A stretch of 64,000 nt of DNA, taken from positions 1 through 64,000 of the forward strand of contig LNEK01000037.1 of the NCBI GenBank assembly GCA_001464425.1. Reading direction: 5' to 3'. The notes beneath the pieces were generated by a model. The model saw only the letters and a list, made by a program, of their open reading frames with translations, was not told the DNA's origin and ran no database searches. Of this stretch, positions 1 to 9,120 are shown piece by piece. The stretch's first letter is position 1, and every line of letters begins with the position of its first letter. The position numbers and the translations under genes were made by a program. Source of the stretch: Alphaproteobacteria bacterium Ga0077535. GTDB lineage: Bacteria; Pseudomonadota; Alphaproteobacteria; Caulobacterales; Aquidulcibacteraceae.

Positions 1-746
1 GACGCGCGAAGCTCCGTAGTCCTCGGCGCCATCAGTAGCGCGAGGTTGATGGCGATGCGGGTTTCTGGTTCGCCGTCGTAACCGGCGAGCCGAATAAGGA
101 AGTCTCCGACCTGCGATCTCGCCAACGCTTTGTGGTGCTTCGGTCGGGGCGGCGGCTTCAATGCGCCCTTCAGCGGGGCGGCGGCGTCGTGCTCGCAATA
201 TTGGCTGGCGATGCCAAAGCGGAAGATCGCGGAACAGTACTGTTTCAGTCGGCGGTTGGTTTCGAGCACCCCTCGGGCTTCAACCGCCTTCAAGACTTCC
301 AGCATCTTCGCCGGTCTGATTTCGGCGATATCGTCCTCACCCACCTTGGGAAAAATGTCGGCCTCAAGACGTTTAAGAATTTGCGCCGCATAGGCTGGCG
401 TCCATTCGTGCAGATGAAGTTGGTGCCACTCAAGAGCGACCGACTTGAAGGTGTTTCGCTTCGCTTGCGCTGATGCGGCCTTTGCCTCTGCCCGCGCCGC
501 CGCCGGATCAATTCCGGCTTGAATGTCTTCGATCGCCGCATTGCGCTTCTTGCGGGCGGCAGCGAGACCAACTTTCGGATAGGCCCCGAGTGTCAGCAGC
601 TTCTCTTTGCCGTCGAACTTGAAGCGCATGCGCCAGAGCTTCCCACCGCTCGGCGTGACAAGAAGAAACAAGCCCTCCGAGTCGTAGAGCTTGAACGCCT
701 TCGCGGCGGATTTTGCTGTTCTGACTTGGGCTTCGGAAATGGGCAT
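1..746 (-). CDS. P4-type tyrosine integrase, N-terminal part (runs off the window)
   Basis: Site-specific recombinase that inserts or excises an integrative element. Reading from the ATG at 746 towards base 1 gives 248 codons without a stop. Residues 1-85 look like the DUF4102 arm-binding domain (begins MPISEAQVRTAKSAAK, then LYDSEGLFLLV and LTLGAYP). A core-binding SAM-like region follows, and at the very edge comes the start of the catalytic domain, with MAPRTTELR carrying the probable first catalytic Arg. The remaining catalytic residues lie outside the window. The gene starts 161 bases downstream of the 3' end of tRNA-Ser and on the same strand, the usual layout of a tRNA-targeting island integrase. 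The repeats just upstream probably serve its promoter or its arm sites. Confidence 0.9.
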   Translation of the reverse strand, partial: MPISEAQVRTAKSAAKAFKLYDSEGLFLLVTPSGGKLWRMRFKFDGKEKLLTLGAYPKVGLAAARKKRNAAIEDIQAGIDPAAARAEAKAASAQAKRNTFKSVALEWHQLHLHEWTPAYAAQILKRLEADIFPKVGEDDIAEIRPAKMLEVLKAVEARGVLETNRRLKQYCSAIFRFGIASQYCEHDAAAPLKGALKPPPRPKHHKALARSQVGDFLIRLAGYDGEPETRIAINLALLMAPRTTELRA

Positions 747-748
747 GA

Positions 749-805
749 TGCGAAGTGGGGTATGTTGTCGTGCGAAGTGGGGTATGTGCCCGAAACATAC
801 CCCAC
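749..805. repeat. Direct and inverted repeats upstream of the integrase
   Basis: A 17-base unit, tgcgaagtggggtatgt, occurs at 749-765 and again at 771-787. The second copy forms a perfect inverted repeat with 795-805 (gtggggtatgt against acataccccac, 7-base spacer). The array begins three bases before the integrase start codon. Likely roles are an autoregulatory operator or integrase arm-type sites; this is inferred from position only. Confidence 0.7.
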
Positions 806-906
806 ACTTGGTGAGACAGGCCGACATCGGGCGATCTCACGTGAGCAACAAATCTTTTGAATATCAACCCGGTGGGTGTCTCAGCTTGGATCAGGCTGGA
901 GCATGC

Positions 907-996
907 TGGCGGACAGAGAGGGATTCGAACCCTCGTTAGGCTTGCACCTAAACACGCTTTCCAAGCGTGCGCCTTCAGCCACTCGGCCACCTGTCC
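907..996 (-). tRNA. tRNA-Ser (anticodon GGA)
   Basis: On the minus strand a 90-base cloverleaf can be folded by eye. The acceptor GGACAGG pairs with TCTGTCC (one G-T pair), followed by discriminator G and an encoded CCA (909-907). The anticodon stem CACGC/GCGTG encloses TTGGAAA, giving anticodon GGA (reads UCC/UCU). The long variable arm is typical of serine tRNAs, and the T loop is GGTTCGAATCC. Its 3' end faces the integrase, so it is the probable integration target. Confidence 0.95.
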
Positions 997-1188
997 GGCG
1001 GGCGGTTTATGACGGGGGCCGCCGCCGCGCGCAAGGCGCGTAACCGGCAAGGCAGAGCCCGCGTACTCCTTACTCGCAGCCCGCCGCGCCCTTCTCCTCC
1101 CCCGAGACCAAAGCCCGCACCCGTTCTCCCGGGGTGCGCGCCGCGCGCGGGCTGCCTACATTAGGCTCACCCGCAAACGAGGTTCTTC

Positions 1189-1836
1189 ATGGCCCGCTCC
1201 ACAGTCCTGCCCAGTCCCGACCAAGCCCTTCCCGGCCGCAACGAGCCGCTCGCGATCGGAAAGACCCATTTCGTCAACGGCAACGCGCTGAAGCCGCCGT
1301 TCCCTGCCGGTCTCGAAGAAGCGGTGTTTGGGCTTGGATGTTTCTGGGGCGCCGAGCGCAAGTTCTGGCAGACGCCCGGCGTCTGGAGCACCTCTGCCGG
1401 CTATGCCGGCGGCATCACGCCGAACCCGACCTACGAGGAAGTCTGCAGCGGCCGCACCGGCCACACCGAAGTCGTGCGCGTCATCTTCGATCCGAAAATG
1501 ATCAGCTATGAAGCGCTGCTGAAGCTCTTTTTCGAAAACCACGATCCGACCCAAGGCATGCGCCAGGGCGGCGACATCGGCACGCAATACCGCTCCGCCA
1601 TCTACGCCACCTCACCCGCACAGAAAGCGGCAGCCGAAGCTGCGCGCGCAGCGTATGCGGACAAGTTACGCGCCGCCGGTTACGGGCAAATCACTACGGA
1701 AATCACAGATGCGCCGGCCTTCTACTACGCCGAAGACTATCATCAGCAGTATTTGGCGAAGAACCCGAACGGTTACTGTGGGCTCGGCGGAACTGGCGTG
1801 AGCTGCCCGATCGGCGTTGGCGTCAACTCGGCGTGA
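1189..1836 (+). CDS. msrA: Peptide-methionine (S)-S-oxide reductase MsrA
   Basis: Repairs oxidised protein by reducing methionine-S-sulfoxide with thioredoxin. The hallmark GCFWG motif is at residues 50-54, with the catalytic Cys at 51. Other conserved stretches are GYAGG, the [13 protein letters not shown] segment and the DIGTQYRS segment. The C-terminus carries [14 protein letters not shown], with two further Cys that probably act as resolving residues. At 215 residues it belongs to the longer MsrA form, with about 45 residues before the catalytic Cys and no obvious signal peptide, so it is probably cytoplasmic. The ATG at 1189 has GAGG about nine bases upstream. It stands alone; no methionine-R-sulfoxide reductase (MsrB) is adjacent. 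Confidence 0.95.
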   Translation: MARSTVLPSPDQALPGRNEPLAIGKTHFVNGNALKPPFPAGLEEAVFGLGCFWGAERKFWQTPGVWSTSAGYAGGITPNPTYEEVCSGRTGHTEVVRVIFDPKMISYEALLKLFFENHDPTQGMRQGGDIGTQYRSAIYATSPAQKAAAEAARAAYADKLRAAGYGQITTEITDAPAFYYAEDYHQQYLAKNPNGYCGLGGTGVSCPIGVGVNSA

Positions 1837-1947
1837 CGTTGGTATCCGCTTATTAAGCAAGCTTGGAACAAGCAAGCATACCTTCCGCGCTGCGAGACTT
1901 CCACTTTCCCCTATGTTACCAATCCAAGGTAGTTGCGAGGATGGTGG

Positions 1948-2340
1948 ATGGCGGCGCGTGCGAAGGTCTGCCTTGTTGATGATGACATCTTCGTCCGCGA
2001 TGCGCTGGCGCTTGGCCTCAACGACGCTGGCTTTGACGTTGTGACCGCCCCCGGCGCTGCAGCCGGATTCGATATCGTCCAGCGCGGCGGCATCGACGCG
2101 ATCGTCACCGACATGAACATGCCCGGCACAGATGGCGCGCAATTCATCTCCGAAGCGCGCGGTCGCTGGCCAGACATCCCGATCGTCGCGATCTCCGGCG
2201 CCGTCACTATCGACGGCCAGGAAACCGCCGCGATCGCCGCCTCACTTGGCGCCAACGCCACCTTGATGAAGCCGTTCCGCGCTCGTCAACTTGCCGAACT
2301 CCTCAGCAGCCTCCTACCGCCGTCGTCATCCCAGTCCTGA
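1948..2340 (+). CDS. Single-domain response regulator (CheY-like receiver)
   Basis: A stand-alone receiver domain of about 130 residues with no output domain. The acidic pocket is DDD at 11-13, the phosphoacceptor Asp55 lies in VTDMNMPG, the switch Ser83 in AISGA and the conserved Lys108 in LMKPF. I chose the ATG at 1948 because GAGG lies seven bases upstream; an in-frame TTG at 1933 would add five residues. It ends six bases before the PAS/histidine kinase reading frame, so the two are probably co-transcribed and this may be a phosphorelay intermediate or output for that kinase. No DNA-binding domain is present, so it likely acts by protein contact. Confidence 0.9.
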   Translation: MAARAKVCLVDDDIFVRDALALGLNDAGFDVVTAPGAAAGFDIVQRGGIDAIVTDMNMPGTDGAQFISEARGRWPDIPIVAISGAVTIDGQETAAIAASLGANATLMKPFRARQLAELLSSLLPPSSSQS

Positions 2341-2346
2341 ACTAAT

Positions 2347-2823
2347 ATGCACGCCCATCAGGAACAGTCGCGTTTCAGAGCAGTGGTCGATACAGCGGTT
2401 GACGGCGTTATTCTGATCGACGCTGTCGGCACAGTGTTGATGTTCAACCCGGCTTGCGAGCAGTTGTTCGGCTACGCCGCATTCGAGGTCGTCGGGCGCA
2501 ACGTGAAAATGTTGATGCCAGATCCGCATCAAGCCGGACACGACACCTACCTCTCCAATTATCAGTTGACTGGCGAACGCAAGATCATTGGCATCGGTCG
2601 CGAAGTGTTGGGCCGCAAGCGCGGCGGTGGAACCTTCCCGATGGACCTCTCCGTGGGTGAGGCATCCGAAGATGGAAGGCCGATTTTTGTTGGCATCATC
2701 CGCGACCTCACCGAACGAAAAGCGGCTGAGAAGGCGTTGCGCGAGGGTGGCGAACGCTTGCGCGCCGTCGTCGACACCGCCGTTGATGGCGTCATCCTGA
2801 TTGACGCCGTCGGCACGGTGTAG
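2347..2823 (+). CDS. N-terminal PAS module of a hybrid histidine kinase, ended by an in-frame amber codon
   Basis: Encodes 158 residues: a full PAS domain (about 10-120, with [20 protein letters not shown], then [11 protein letters not shown] and an [15 protein letters not shown] linker) and the first strand of a second PAS domain. It stops at TAG 2821-2823. The next frame begins at the following codon, in the same phase, and continues the second PAS domain exactly where this one breaks. In the first PAS copy the matching codon is TTG (Leu), so a single T-to-A change explains the stop. Either the kinase is now made as two chains, is restored by readthrough or re-initiation, is a fresh pseudogene, or the base is a sequencing error. 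Confidence 0.75.
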   Translation: MHAHQEQSRFRAVVDTAVDGVILIDAVGTVLMFNPACEQLFGYAAFEVVGRNVKMLMPDPHQAGHDTYLSNYQLTGERKIIGIGREVLGRKRGGGTFPMDLSVGEASEDGRPIFVGIIRDLTERKAAEKALREGGERLRAVVDTAVDGVILIDAVGTV

Positions 2824-4263
2824 ATGTTCAATCCAGCGTGCGAGCGGCTGTTCGGTTATGCGGCCGAGGAAGTACTTGGCCATAACGTCCGCATGCTGAT
2901 GCCGCTGCCATATCGCCACGAACACGATGGCTATCTCACCAACTACCACAGGACCGGCACCGCAAAAGTGATCGGCATCGGGCGCGAAGTGTCTGGCCTG
3001 CGCAAGGACGGCACAACGTTTCCGATGGACCTTTCGGTGGGCGAGGCCAAGCAAGAAGGCGCATCGATTTTCGTCGGCATCCTGCACGATCTCACCAGCC
3101 GCAAGCGCACCGAGCAACAATTGGTGCAGGCGCAAAAGATGGAGATGGTCGGCCAACTCTCCGGCGGCATCGCGCACGATTTCAACAACCTGCTCACCGC
3201 CATTCTCGGCAACGCCGAGGTGCTAAGCGCGCGCCTCGAGGAGCGAAGCGACCTGAAGAAGCTTGCTGATGTCATCATCAGCGCAGCGGACACGGGCGCC
3301 GAACTTACTCAGCGCCTGCTCGCCTTCAGCCGCCGCCAAGTGCTGCAGCCTGATGTGCTGGACTGCAACGCACTGGTGCAGAGCATGGATCTTCTGGTGC
3401 GCGGGATGGTGCGCGAAGACATCGAGCTTCGCATCGGCGTCGCGCCTCAGCCTGTCCTGGCGCATGCGGATTCCACGCAGCTGGAATCAGCGGTGCTCAA
3501 TCTGGTTCTCAACGCTCAGGACGCCATGCCGCTCGGCGGCGCGCTTTCGATCATATCGAGCGAAATCGAACTCGACGCAGAATCGCTTGGCCCCAGCATC
3601 GAGGTGCGGGCCGGCCGCTACGCGATGATTGCCGTCACCGATGAGGGCGAAGGCATGGGGCGCGAAGTGCGCGAGCGCGCGTTCGAGCCATTCTTCACCA
3701 CCAAGGATGTCGGTAAGGGGTCGGGCCTCGGGCTTTCGATGGTGTACGGTTTCGTCAAACAATCGAACGGCCACATCACGATCTATAGCGAGCCTGGCAT
3801 TGGCACGAGCGTGCGGCTTTTCCTGCCGTTATCGGCCGACGGCGAGGTGCAGGCCAAGGCGCGTCCAGCAAGCGGGCCCGTCATCGGCGGCACGGAAATT
3901 GTACTCGTTGTCGAAGACGATCCGTTCGTGCGCAGCCATGCTGTCACATCGCTGGAAGGGCTGGGCTATCGCGTCAGCTTCGCGGCTAATGGACGTGAAG
4001 CGCTCGATTTTCTTCACCACGGCGCGCGGCCGCATCTTCTGTTCACCGATATCGTGATGCCAGGCGGGGTCAGCGGCTGGGAACTGGCGCAACGCGCGCG
4101 CGAAATAGCGCCGGCGCTGCGCGTGCTCTTCACATCGGGTTATCCGGCGGAAACGCTCACCAGCCGCGGCCACATCGACGCCAAGGCGCGGCTGCTTTCA
4201 AAGCCGTATCGCGTTTCAGAACTGGCACGCCGCATACGCGAAGCAATCGACGCCGACGATTAG
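2824..4263 (+). CDS. Hybrid sensor histidine kinase (PAS, HisKA, HATPase, receiver), C-terminal portion
   Basis: 479 residues from the ATG directly after the amber codon. Order: the rest of a PAS domain (1-95); HisKA with phosphoacceptor His118 in [15 protein letters not shown]; HATPase with N-box Asn230 ([11 protein letters not shown]), G1 DEGEGMG at 273-279, F-box FEPFFTT and G2 [13 protein letters not shown]; and a receiver from about 358, with Asp409 (FTDIVMPGG) and Lys460. There are no membrane segments, so it is a soluble sensor. The ATG at 2824 lacks a clear ribosome site of its own but touches the upstream stop, which would allow termination-reinitiation. All kinase residues needed for activity are intact. 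The last four bases overlap the convergent gene. Confidence 0.85.
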   Translation: MFNPACERLFGYAAEEVLGHNVRMLMPLPYRHEHDGYLTNYHRTGTAKVIGIGREVSGLRKDGTTFPMDLSVGEAKQEGASIFVGILHDLTSRKRTEQQLVQAQKMEMVGQLSGGIAHDFNNLLTAILGNAEVLSARLEERSDLKKLADVIISAADTGAELTQRLLAFSRRQVLQPDVLDCNALVQSMDLLVRGMVREDIELRIGVAPQPVLAHADSTQLESAVLNLVLNAQDAMPLGGALSIISSEIELDAESLGPSIEVRAGRYAMIAVTDEGEGMGREVRERAFEPFFTTKDVGKGSGLGLSMVYGFVKQSNGHITIYSEPGIGTSVRLFLPLSADGEVQAKARPASGPVIGGTEIVLVVEDDPFVRSHAVTSLEGLGYRVSFAANGREALDFLHHGARPHLLFTDIVMPGGVSGWELAQRAREIAPALRVLFTSGYPAETLTSRGHIDAKARLLSKPYRVSELARRIREAIDADD

Positions 4264-5375
4264 CCCGGCCAGCGCAGGCCGACGCGGCGGCGTTGCTGCA
4301 GCGTTTGCTCTGCGCGTTGCAGCGCGCGCAGCGCCACTTCGGCCTGTTGGAGCGAATCCGTCGAACGCAGCGCATCCATCGCCAGACGCAGGCGCGATGC
4401 GCCCTCCTCCAGCTTGTCGCGCGCGCCTTCGCGTTCGCCCAACGCCGTCAACGCGCGGCCGATCTCTTGCTGCGCCGCGCCCCAGGCGCCCGGATCGGTC
4501 GTGCGATCGACCTTGTCGAGATATTGCTGGCGCGCATCGAGCGCTTTGTTCAGCCATTTGATATGGCCGCCGCGCTCGCCGAGGCTGAGCGCGCCGGACG
4601 CGAAGTCCGAGAGAATGTCGAGATGGAGATTGTCGCTGATCTCCGCCGGCCGCGCTTCAACCATCTTGTCGAGACCTTCGACAATCGGTTGCAAGCGATC
4701 CGGCTTATAGTCTTGCGGGCGGTGCAGCACCGGGCGCGCCTTGCGCGCCAGCGCGAACGCGAGCGCTCGCTGCACAGCTTCATCGGGGCGGCCGGTTTTC
4801 CAGCCGAGCTGAAAATCCTGTACATCATGCGTGCGACCGTATCCCGGCAGCGTCGTGATGCGCAGATCAAGCTTGCCCAGCATGTTGCGCTTGCCCCAGA
4901 CGATCACGTCCGCGGCAGAACGCTCCAGCGCGTCTGCGGCTTCCACTGCAACCCGGCGGCGCGCTTCCGGATGCGCGCGCGGCGCAACCGTCTTCAGCCG
5001 CACCGGGAAGAGATCGACCTGCACATCATTCTCGAATGAGAACATGCCGAAATTATCTTCGACCGCTTCTTTCATCTCCTGACGGAGATCGTTGCCGGCG
5101 CCTTCGATCTCGGCGATCAGCACCAATGCGCGGTGATCCTTGTTGCGCTTCAGCGCTTGCGCGCGCAGCGCAATGCGGGCGGCGCTCGACGCCTTGCCCA
5201 TGCCGGTGAGCATCCAGAACGCGGCGATCAAGACAGCCGCCAAGCCCATCGACATGAAGAACATGAAGACGTTCGGCGATTGTACAAAAGCCTCTTGGAG
5301 CTCGCGCGGCATCAAGCGCATCGCGCTCGAGGCCATCTCCGGCACGGCCGCCGTAGCTCCAGTAATATTAACCAT
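4260..5375 (-). CDS. Membrane-anchored protein with helical, TPR-like C-terminus, unknown function
   Basis: 371 residues. One transmembrane segment is visible at about 35-58 ([22 protein letters not shown]), followed by a basic stretch. Residues 60-190 form a mixed alpha/beta region with many charged residues ([22 protein letters not shown]). From 230 to the end it is strongly helical, with repeat-like segments ([22 protein letters not shown], then [21 protein letters not shown]) that resemble tetratricopeptide repeats. I do not recognise a family or a catalytic motif. It starts at an ATG with no strong ribosome site and runs convergently into the hybrid kinase, sharing four bases (tta/tag). 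A scaffold role at the inner membrane is plausible but unproven. Confidence 0.75.
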   Translation of the reverse strand: MVNITGATAAVPEMASSAMRLMPRELQEAFVQSPNVFMFFMSMGLAAVLIAAFWMLTGMGKASSAARIALRAQALKRNKDHRALVLIAEIEGAGNDLRQEMKEAVEDNFGMFSFENDVQVDLFPVRLKTVAPRAHPEARRRVAVEAADALERSAADVIVWGKRNMLGKLDLRITTLPGYGRTHDVQDFQLGWKTGRPDEAVQRALAFALARKARPVLHRPQDYKPDRLQPIVEGLDKMVEARPAEISDNLHLDILSDFASGALSLGERGGHIKWLNKALDARQQYLDKVDRTTDPGAWGAAQQEIGRALTALGEREGARDKLEEGASRLRLAMDALRSTDSLQQAEVALRALQRAEQTLQQRRRVGLRWPG

Positions 5376-5509
5376 TTAGCGTTCGTGGTCCCTGCCGAGC
5401 GTTGACCTCTAGCGTGGCGTTGGGCGGCGCACAACGGCTTGCGGCGCCCCGCGTTGCCGCGCGACGCAGCTCGCCCCTGAAGCGGGAAAAGCCTCTCCCG
5501 CCTGGCGCC

Positions 5510-6163
5510 CTATTGCCCGCCCTGAGCGCGCTCGATCATGCCTTGCATGGCCGAGCCCATGTTGCCGAGGTCCAGAACCTCGACGCCCGACGGCAATGTG
5601 AACAAGTCGGCGCTTTGCGCGCCGCGCTGAACGCTGGTCGTCTCCCACACGGTGCGGCCAGCCTCGGTCGCGCGCAGGATGATGCCGTCATTGGTGACGC
5701 ATGCCGTACGCGCAGGCTCGCCTTCTTCGGTGCGGGTCCATTCGGCGCCGTTTTCCCCAGCCGCTGAGCAATTGCCGGTGCGGGTGGCGTTTGTCGCCAT
5801 CTCGCCTTGCCATTCGGCCGACGGGTCGGTGACCGGTGCGCCGGTCTGCGAGAGGCGCATCGCAATGCGCTGACCGCCAGCGCTGGTGATCGCGTAATCT
5901 TCGCCGCTATCCGGGTTCGTGATGATGACCATATCTCCCTGAGGTGTGGACATCTCCATGCGCAGTTTGTTTCCGTCCCGGATCATTACGATTGGAGCGG
6001 TCTGACCGTCCTCAGCGGTGATCGTCGCTTCGGCCCGATAGGCGCTGCTCGTCAGGTCCGGGAACAAGCCACCGCCGCCACCGGCTTCGGACGCCGTTTG
6101 CCCGCTGGGATTGCAGGCCGCCAAAAGCGCCGCTGAAATCACGACCAAAGCTGCTCTACGCAT
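5510..6163 (-). CDS. Secreted lipoprotein of unknown function
   Basis: 217 residues. The start at 6163 is supported by GGGAGGAC three bases upstream, and it opens with a lipoprotein signal ending in LLAAC, acylated at Cys17. The mature part begins with a glycine-rich linker, then a beta-rich region (AEATITAEDGQTAPIVMIRDG, MSTPQGDMVIITNPDSGEDY) that reads like a domain binding a small ligand or an outer-membrane partner; two Cys (in GNCSAA and TACVTN) may form a disulphide. No enzyme motif is visible. The reading frame stays open 48 codons further upstream, but those codons are rich in Gly/Arg and lack a leader. It probably faces the periplasm. Confidence 0.8.
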   Translation of the reverse strand: MRRAALVVISAALLAACNPSGQTASEAGGGGGLFPDLTSSAYRAEATITAEDGQTAPIVMIRDGNKLRMEMSTPQGDMVIITNPDSGEDYAITSAGGQRIAMRLSQTGAPVTDPSAEWQGEMATNATRTGNCSAAGENGAEWTRTEEGEPARTACVTNDGIILRATEAGRTVWETTSVQRGAQSADLFTLPSGVEVLDLGNMGSAMQGMIERAQGGQ

Positions 6164-6363
6164 AATGTCCTCCCGGATTTGGCCCTTCCGTAGCAGGCGC
6201 GGCCGGTCGCTGAAACCCCGGCATTCGTCGCAAACAAGCCGGCCCTCGGCCCCGGGATGCCCGCCGCGCTTGCCCCCGCCACCCCCACCGGCCAAAAAGG
6301 CGGCCAACCGACCGGCCGCCCGAGCGCTTCGCTCCGGCGCGGCTCAGTTTTGGGGGTTTCATT

Positions 6364-8574
6364 TTGAGAAAACAGATCCTAGCCGTGTGCCTCGCCGCGA
6401 GCGTTCCGCTGCTCGCCGCCTGCGCCACCACCGCCACTGAAAACGCCGGCAGCTTCGGCGACTCCGCCGCCTATCAAACCGCACAGGCCGAAGTGACCCG
6501 TCTCGCCCAACAAGCCAACCAAGACCCGTTGCTGAAGCCTTGGACCGGCCCGCACGGTGGCGTGCCGCCGTGGGATCAAGCTCGCCCAGAACTCGTCGCG
6601 CCGGCGCTGGAGATCGGCCTCGCGCTGCAGGAAGCCGAAGTGCAAGCGATTGCCAACAACACGGCGCGCCCCACCTTCGACAACACCATCGCCGCGATGC
6701 AGGACGCCGGTCGCCATCTCGATCGCGCCACGACGATCTTCGGCGTCATGACCGACAACGTCAGCAACGCTGAAATCCAAGCGCTGGAAGCGGAATGGTC
6801 GCCGCGCATCACCGCCGCGTACAACCGCATCACCTTCAATCGCCCGCTCTTCCAGCGGATCGACTATCTCTACCAAAACCGCGCCACGATGAACCTCACG
6901 GCCGAGCAGAATCGCCTGCTCGAACGCACGCGTGACCAATTCGTCCGCGCTGGCGCTGCCGCCACGCCGGAGCAACAAGCGCGTCTCGGCGCCATCAACG
7001 AAGAACTCTCGACCAAGTTCGCCGATTTCGGCCGCCGTCTGCTGGCGGACGAAAGCACTGCGATCATGATCACCAACCGCCGCGATCTCGCCGGCCTGCC
7101 GCCGAACATCGTTGCAGCGCTCGCCGCCGCCGCGACCGAGCGTGGCCACGAAGGCCAGTGGGCAATCGTCAACACGCGCTCCAGCGTCGATCCGTTCCTG
7201 ACCTTCTCCACCAACCGCGCCCTGCGCGAGCGTGTGTGGACGACGTTCAAGAACCGCGGCGACAATGGCGACGCGAATGACACCAACGCGGTGATCGCTG
7301 AAATCCTCGCGCTCCGCGCCGAACGCGCGCAAATCCTCGGCTTTCCGACGCACGCGCACCTGCGCATGGCCGACACGATGGCGCAAACGCCAGAGCGTGC
7401 TCAGGATCTGATGATGCGTGTGTGGCCGGCCGCCGTCGCGCGCGTGCGCGAAGAAGTGGCGGACATGCAAGCCATCGCCAACCGCCAAGGCGCGCGCATC
7501 ACCATCGAGCCGTGGGATTATAATTTCTACGCCGAGCAAGTCCGCCGCGACCGCTACAACCTCGATCAGAACGAAGTGCGCCAGTATTTCGAGCTGAACA
7601 ACATGGTCAACGGCGCCTTCCACATGGCCAACCAGCTCTATGGTCTCAGCTTCGTCGAGATCACCGGAACGGTGCCGGTGTTTGAGCCGAACGTGCGCGT
7701 CTTCCAAGTCAACGATCGCGACGGCTCCTACCAGGGCCTGTTCTACCTCGATAACTTCGCCCGCACCGGCAAACGTTCGGGCGCGTGGATGAACACCTAT
7801 CGCAGCCATGAGAACTTCATGGGCCAAGAAATCACGCCGATCGCCTCGAACAACAACAACTTCGTGCGCGGCGCACCGGGTGAGCCGATCCTGATTTCAC
7901 TGGATGACGCGGAAACTCTGTTCCACGAGTTCGGCCACGCCATCCATTATCTGGTGTCGACCGTGAACTATCCTGGCCTCGGCAACACGCCGCGTGATTA
8001 CGTGGAGTATCCGAGCCAGGTGCACGAGCATTGGGTGCTGTCGCGTCCGATCCTCGACCAGTTCGCACGCCACTACCAAACCGGTGCGCCGATGCCGCAA
8101 GCCTTGGTCGATCGCATCAACAACGCGTCGACCTTCAACCAAGGCTACGCGACGGTGGAGTATCTCTCCTCCGCTTTGGTGGACATGAACCTGCACCATC
8201 GCGCCGAGCCGGTGACGGACGTCGACGCCTTCGAGCGTGAAACGCTCACCGCCATCGGCATGCCGCGGGAAGTCGCCATGCGTCACCGCCTGCCGCAGTT
8301 CGGGCACTTGTTCTCGAGCGACGCTTATTCGGCGGGCTATTACTCGTACCTCTGGTCCGAGACGATGGACGCCGACACCTGGGAAATGTTCGAAGCCACC
8401 GGCAACGTGTTCGATCCGACCGTCGCCGCCGGCATGCGCGACATCATCCTGGCGCCGGGCAACACCACGGACCGCGCGGAGGCCTACCGCCAGTTCCGCG
8501 GCCGCGATCCGGACGTGAACGCTCTGCTGCGCACGCGCGGCTTCCCGACCGGCGAGACGAGCGAACAACGCTAA
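6364..8574 (+). CDS. M3-family zinc oligopeptidase / dipeptidyl carboxypeptidase, lipoprotein
   Basis: 736 residues. It starts with TTG at 6364, followed by a lipoprotein signal (MRKQILAVCLAASVPLLAAC, Cys20). The body matches the thimet oligopeptidase/Dcp family over its whole length, with the zinc site HEFGHAIH at 521-528 and the typical YVEYPSQVHEHW segment nearby. It would degrade short peptides in the periplasm, with two His and a downstream Glu holding zinc. Sequence alone cannot separate oligopeptidase A from Dcp specificity; the signal peptide favours the periplasmic Dcp-like role. An 11-bp hairpin with a T run follows at 8596. A G-rich stretch upstream may serve as a weak ribosome site. 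Confidence 0.9.
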   Translation: MRKQILAVCLAASVPLLAACATTATENAGSFGDSAAYQTAQAEVTRLAQQANQDPLLKPWTGPHGGVPPWDQARPELVAPALEIGLALQEAEVQAIANNTARPTFDNTIAAMQDAGRHLDRATTIFGVMTDNVSNAEIQALEAEWSPRITAAYNRITFNRPLFQRIDYLYQNRATMNLTAEQNRLLERTRDQFVRAGAAATPEQQARLGAINEELSTKFADFGRRLLADESTAIMITNRRDLAGLPPNIVAALAAAATERGHEGQWAIVNTRSSVDPFLTFSTNRALRERVWTTFKNRGDNGDANDTNAVIAEILALRAERAQILGFPTHAHLRMADTMAQTPERAQDLMMRVWPAAVARVREEVADMQAIANRQGARITIEPWDYNFYAEQVRRDRYNLDQNEVRQYFELNNMVNGAFHMANQLYGLSFVEITGTVPVFEPNVRVFQVNDRDGSYQGLFYLDNFARTGKRSGAWMNTYRSHENFMGQEITPIASNNNNFVRGAPGEPILISLDDAETLFHEFGHAIHYLVSTVNYPGLGNTPRDYVEYPSQVHEHWVLSRPILDQFARHYQTGAPMPQALVDRINNASTFNQGYATVEYLSSALVDMNLHHRAEPVTDVDAFERETLTAIGMPREVAMRHRLPQFGHLFSSDAYSAGYYSYLWSETMDADTWEMFEATGNVFDPTVAAGMRDIILAPGNTTDRAEAYRQFRGRDPDVNALLRTRGFPTGETSEQR

Positions 8575-8595
8575 GCCGATCGGCACTTACAATTC

Positions 8596-8626
8596 GGGCG
8601 CGGACAGCAATGTCCGCGCCCTTTTT
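8596..8626 (+). terminator. Rho-independent terminator after the M3 peptidase gene
   Basis: A perfect 11-base stem (gggcgcggaca against tgtccgcgccc) with a gcaa tetraloop, followed directly by five T. It lies 22 bases after the peptidase stop codon and immediately before the end of the convergent DUF1428 gene. Confidence 0.9.
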
Positions 8627-8627
8627 G

Positions 8628-8987
8628 TTAGCGGCGAAGCTCGATGAACGGCACGAAGCCGCCCCAGATCATGCGTTTGCCGTCGAACACATCCTTGTTC
8701 ATCTGCGCCTTCATGCGCGGGTCTTCCATGACCTTGGCCATGCAGGCGTCGCGGGCAGCGCGATCCTTGTAGGTCACGAAAGAGAAGATCACGACTTCGT
8801 CGTCCTTGGCCTGCACGGCGCGCGGGAACGACGTGAGTTCGCCATAGGGAACATCGTCGCCGATGCATTCGTAATAGTCCTCGGCCCCGTGCTCGCGCCA
8901 GACATCGCCGGAAAGCCGCGCCATTTCCTTGTAATCGTCGAGCTTGGCCTTCGACACCGCCAGGATGAAACCATCGACATACGACAT
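8628..8987 (-). CDS. DUF1428 family protein
   Basis: 119 residues from the ATG at 8987, which has AAGGAGAG about six bases upstream; an upstream in-frame start at 9044 adds residues without family similarity. The sequence (YVDGFILAVSKAKLDDYKEMA near the start, GFVPFIEL at the end) fits the DUF1428 family, small proteins with a ferredoxin-like, ABM-type dimeric fold and no established reaction. No membrane or secretion signal is present. It is convergent with the M3 peptidase gene and seems to be a single-gene unit. Confidence 0.9.
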   Translation of the reverse strand: MSYVDGFILAVSKAKLDDYKEMARLSGDVWREHGAEDYYECIGDDVPYGELTSFPRAVQAKDDEVVIFSFVTYKDRAARDACMAKVMEDPRMKAQMNKDVFDGKRMIWGGFVPFIELRR

Positions 8988-9120
8988 GAGCGCTCTCCTT
9001 CTGTTCTCGGTATAAAGACGCTGGCGCGCCGCGTGATCCGACACCGCGGAAAATAATCCGCTGAAACCATTCAGCCAGGATTCAGCCGTCTAGGCCGAGG
9101 CTGCTGGCGGGAGCACCCAC

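Noticed and set aside
6379-7827. A 482-codon open frame opposite the M3 peptidase gene
   Set aside because: Antisense shadow of a high-GC gene; the plus strand has full peptidase motifs, while the minus frame is low-complexity and lacks family features.
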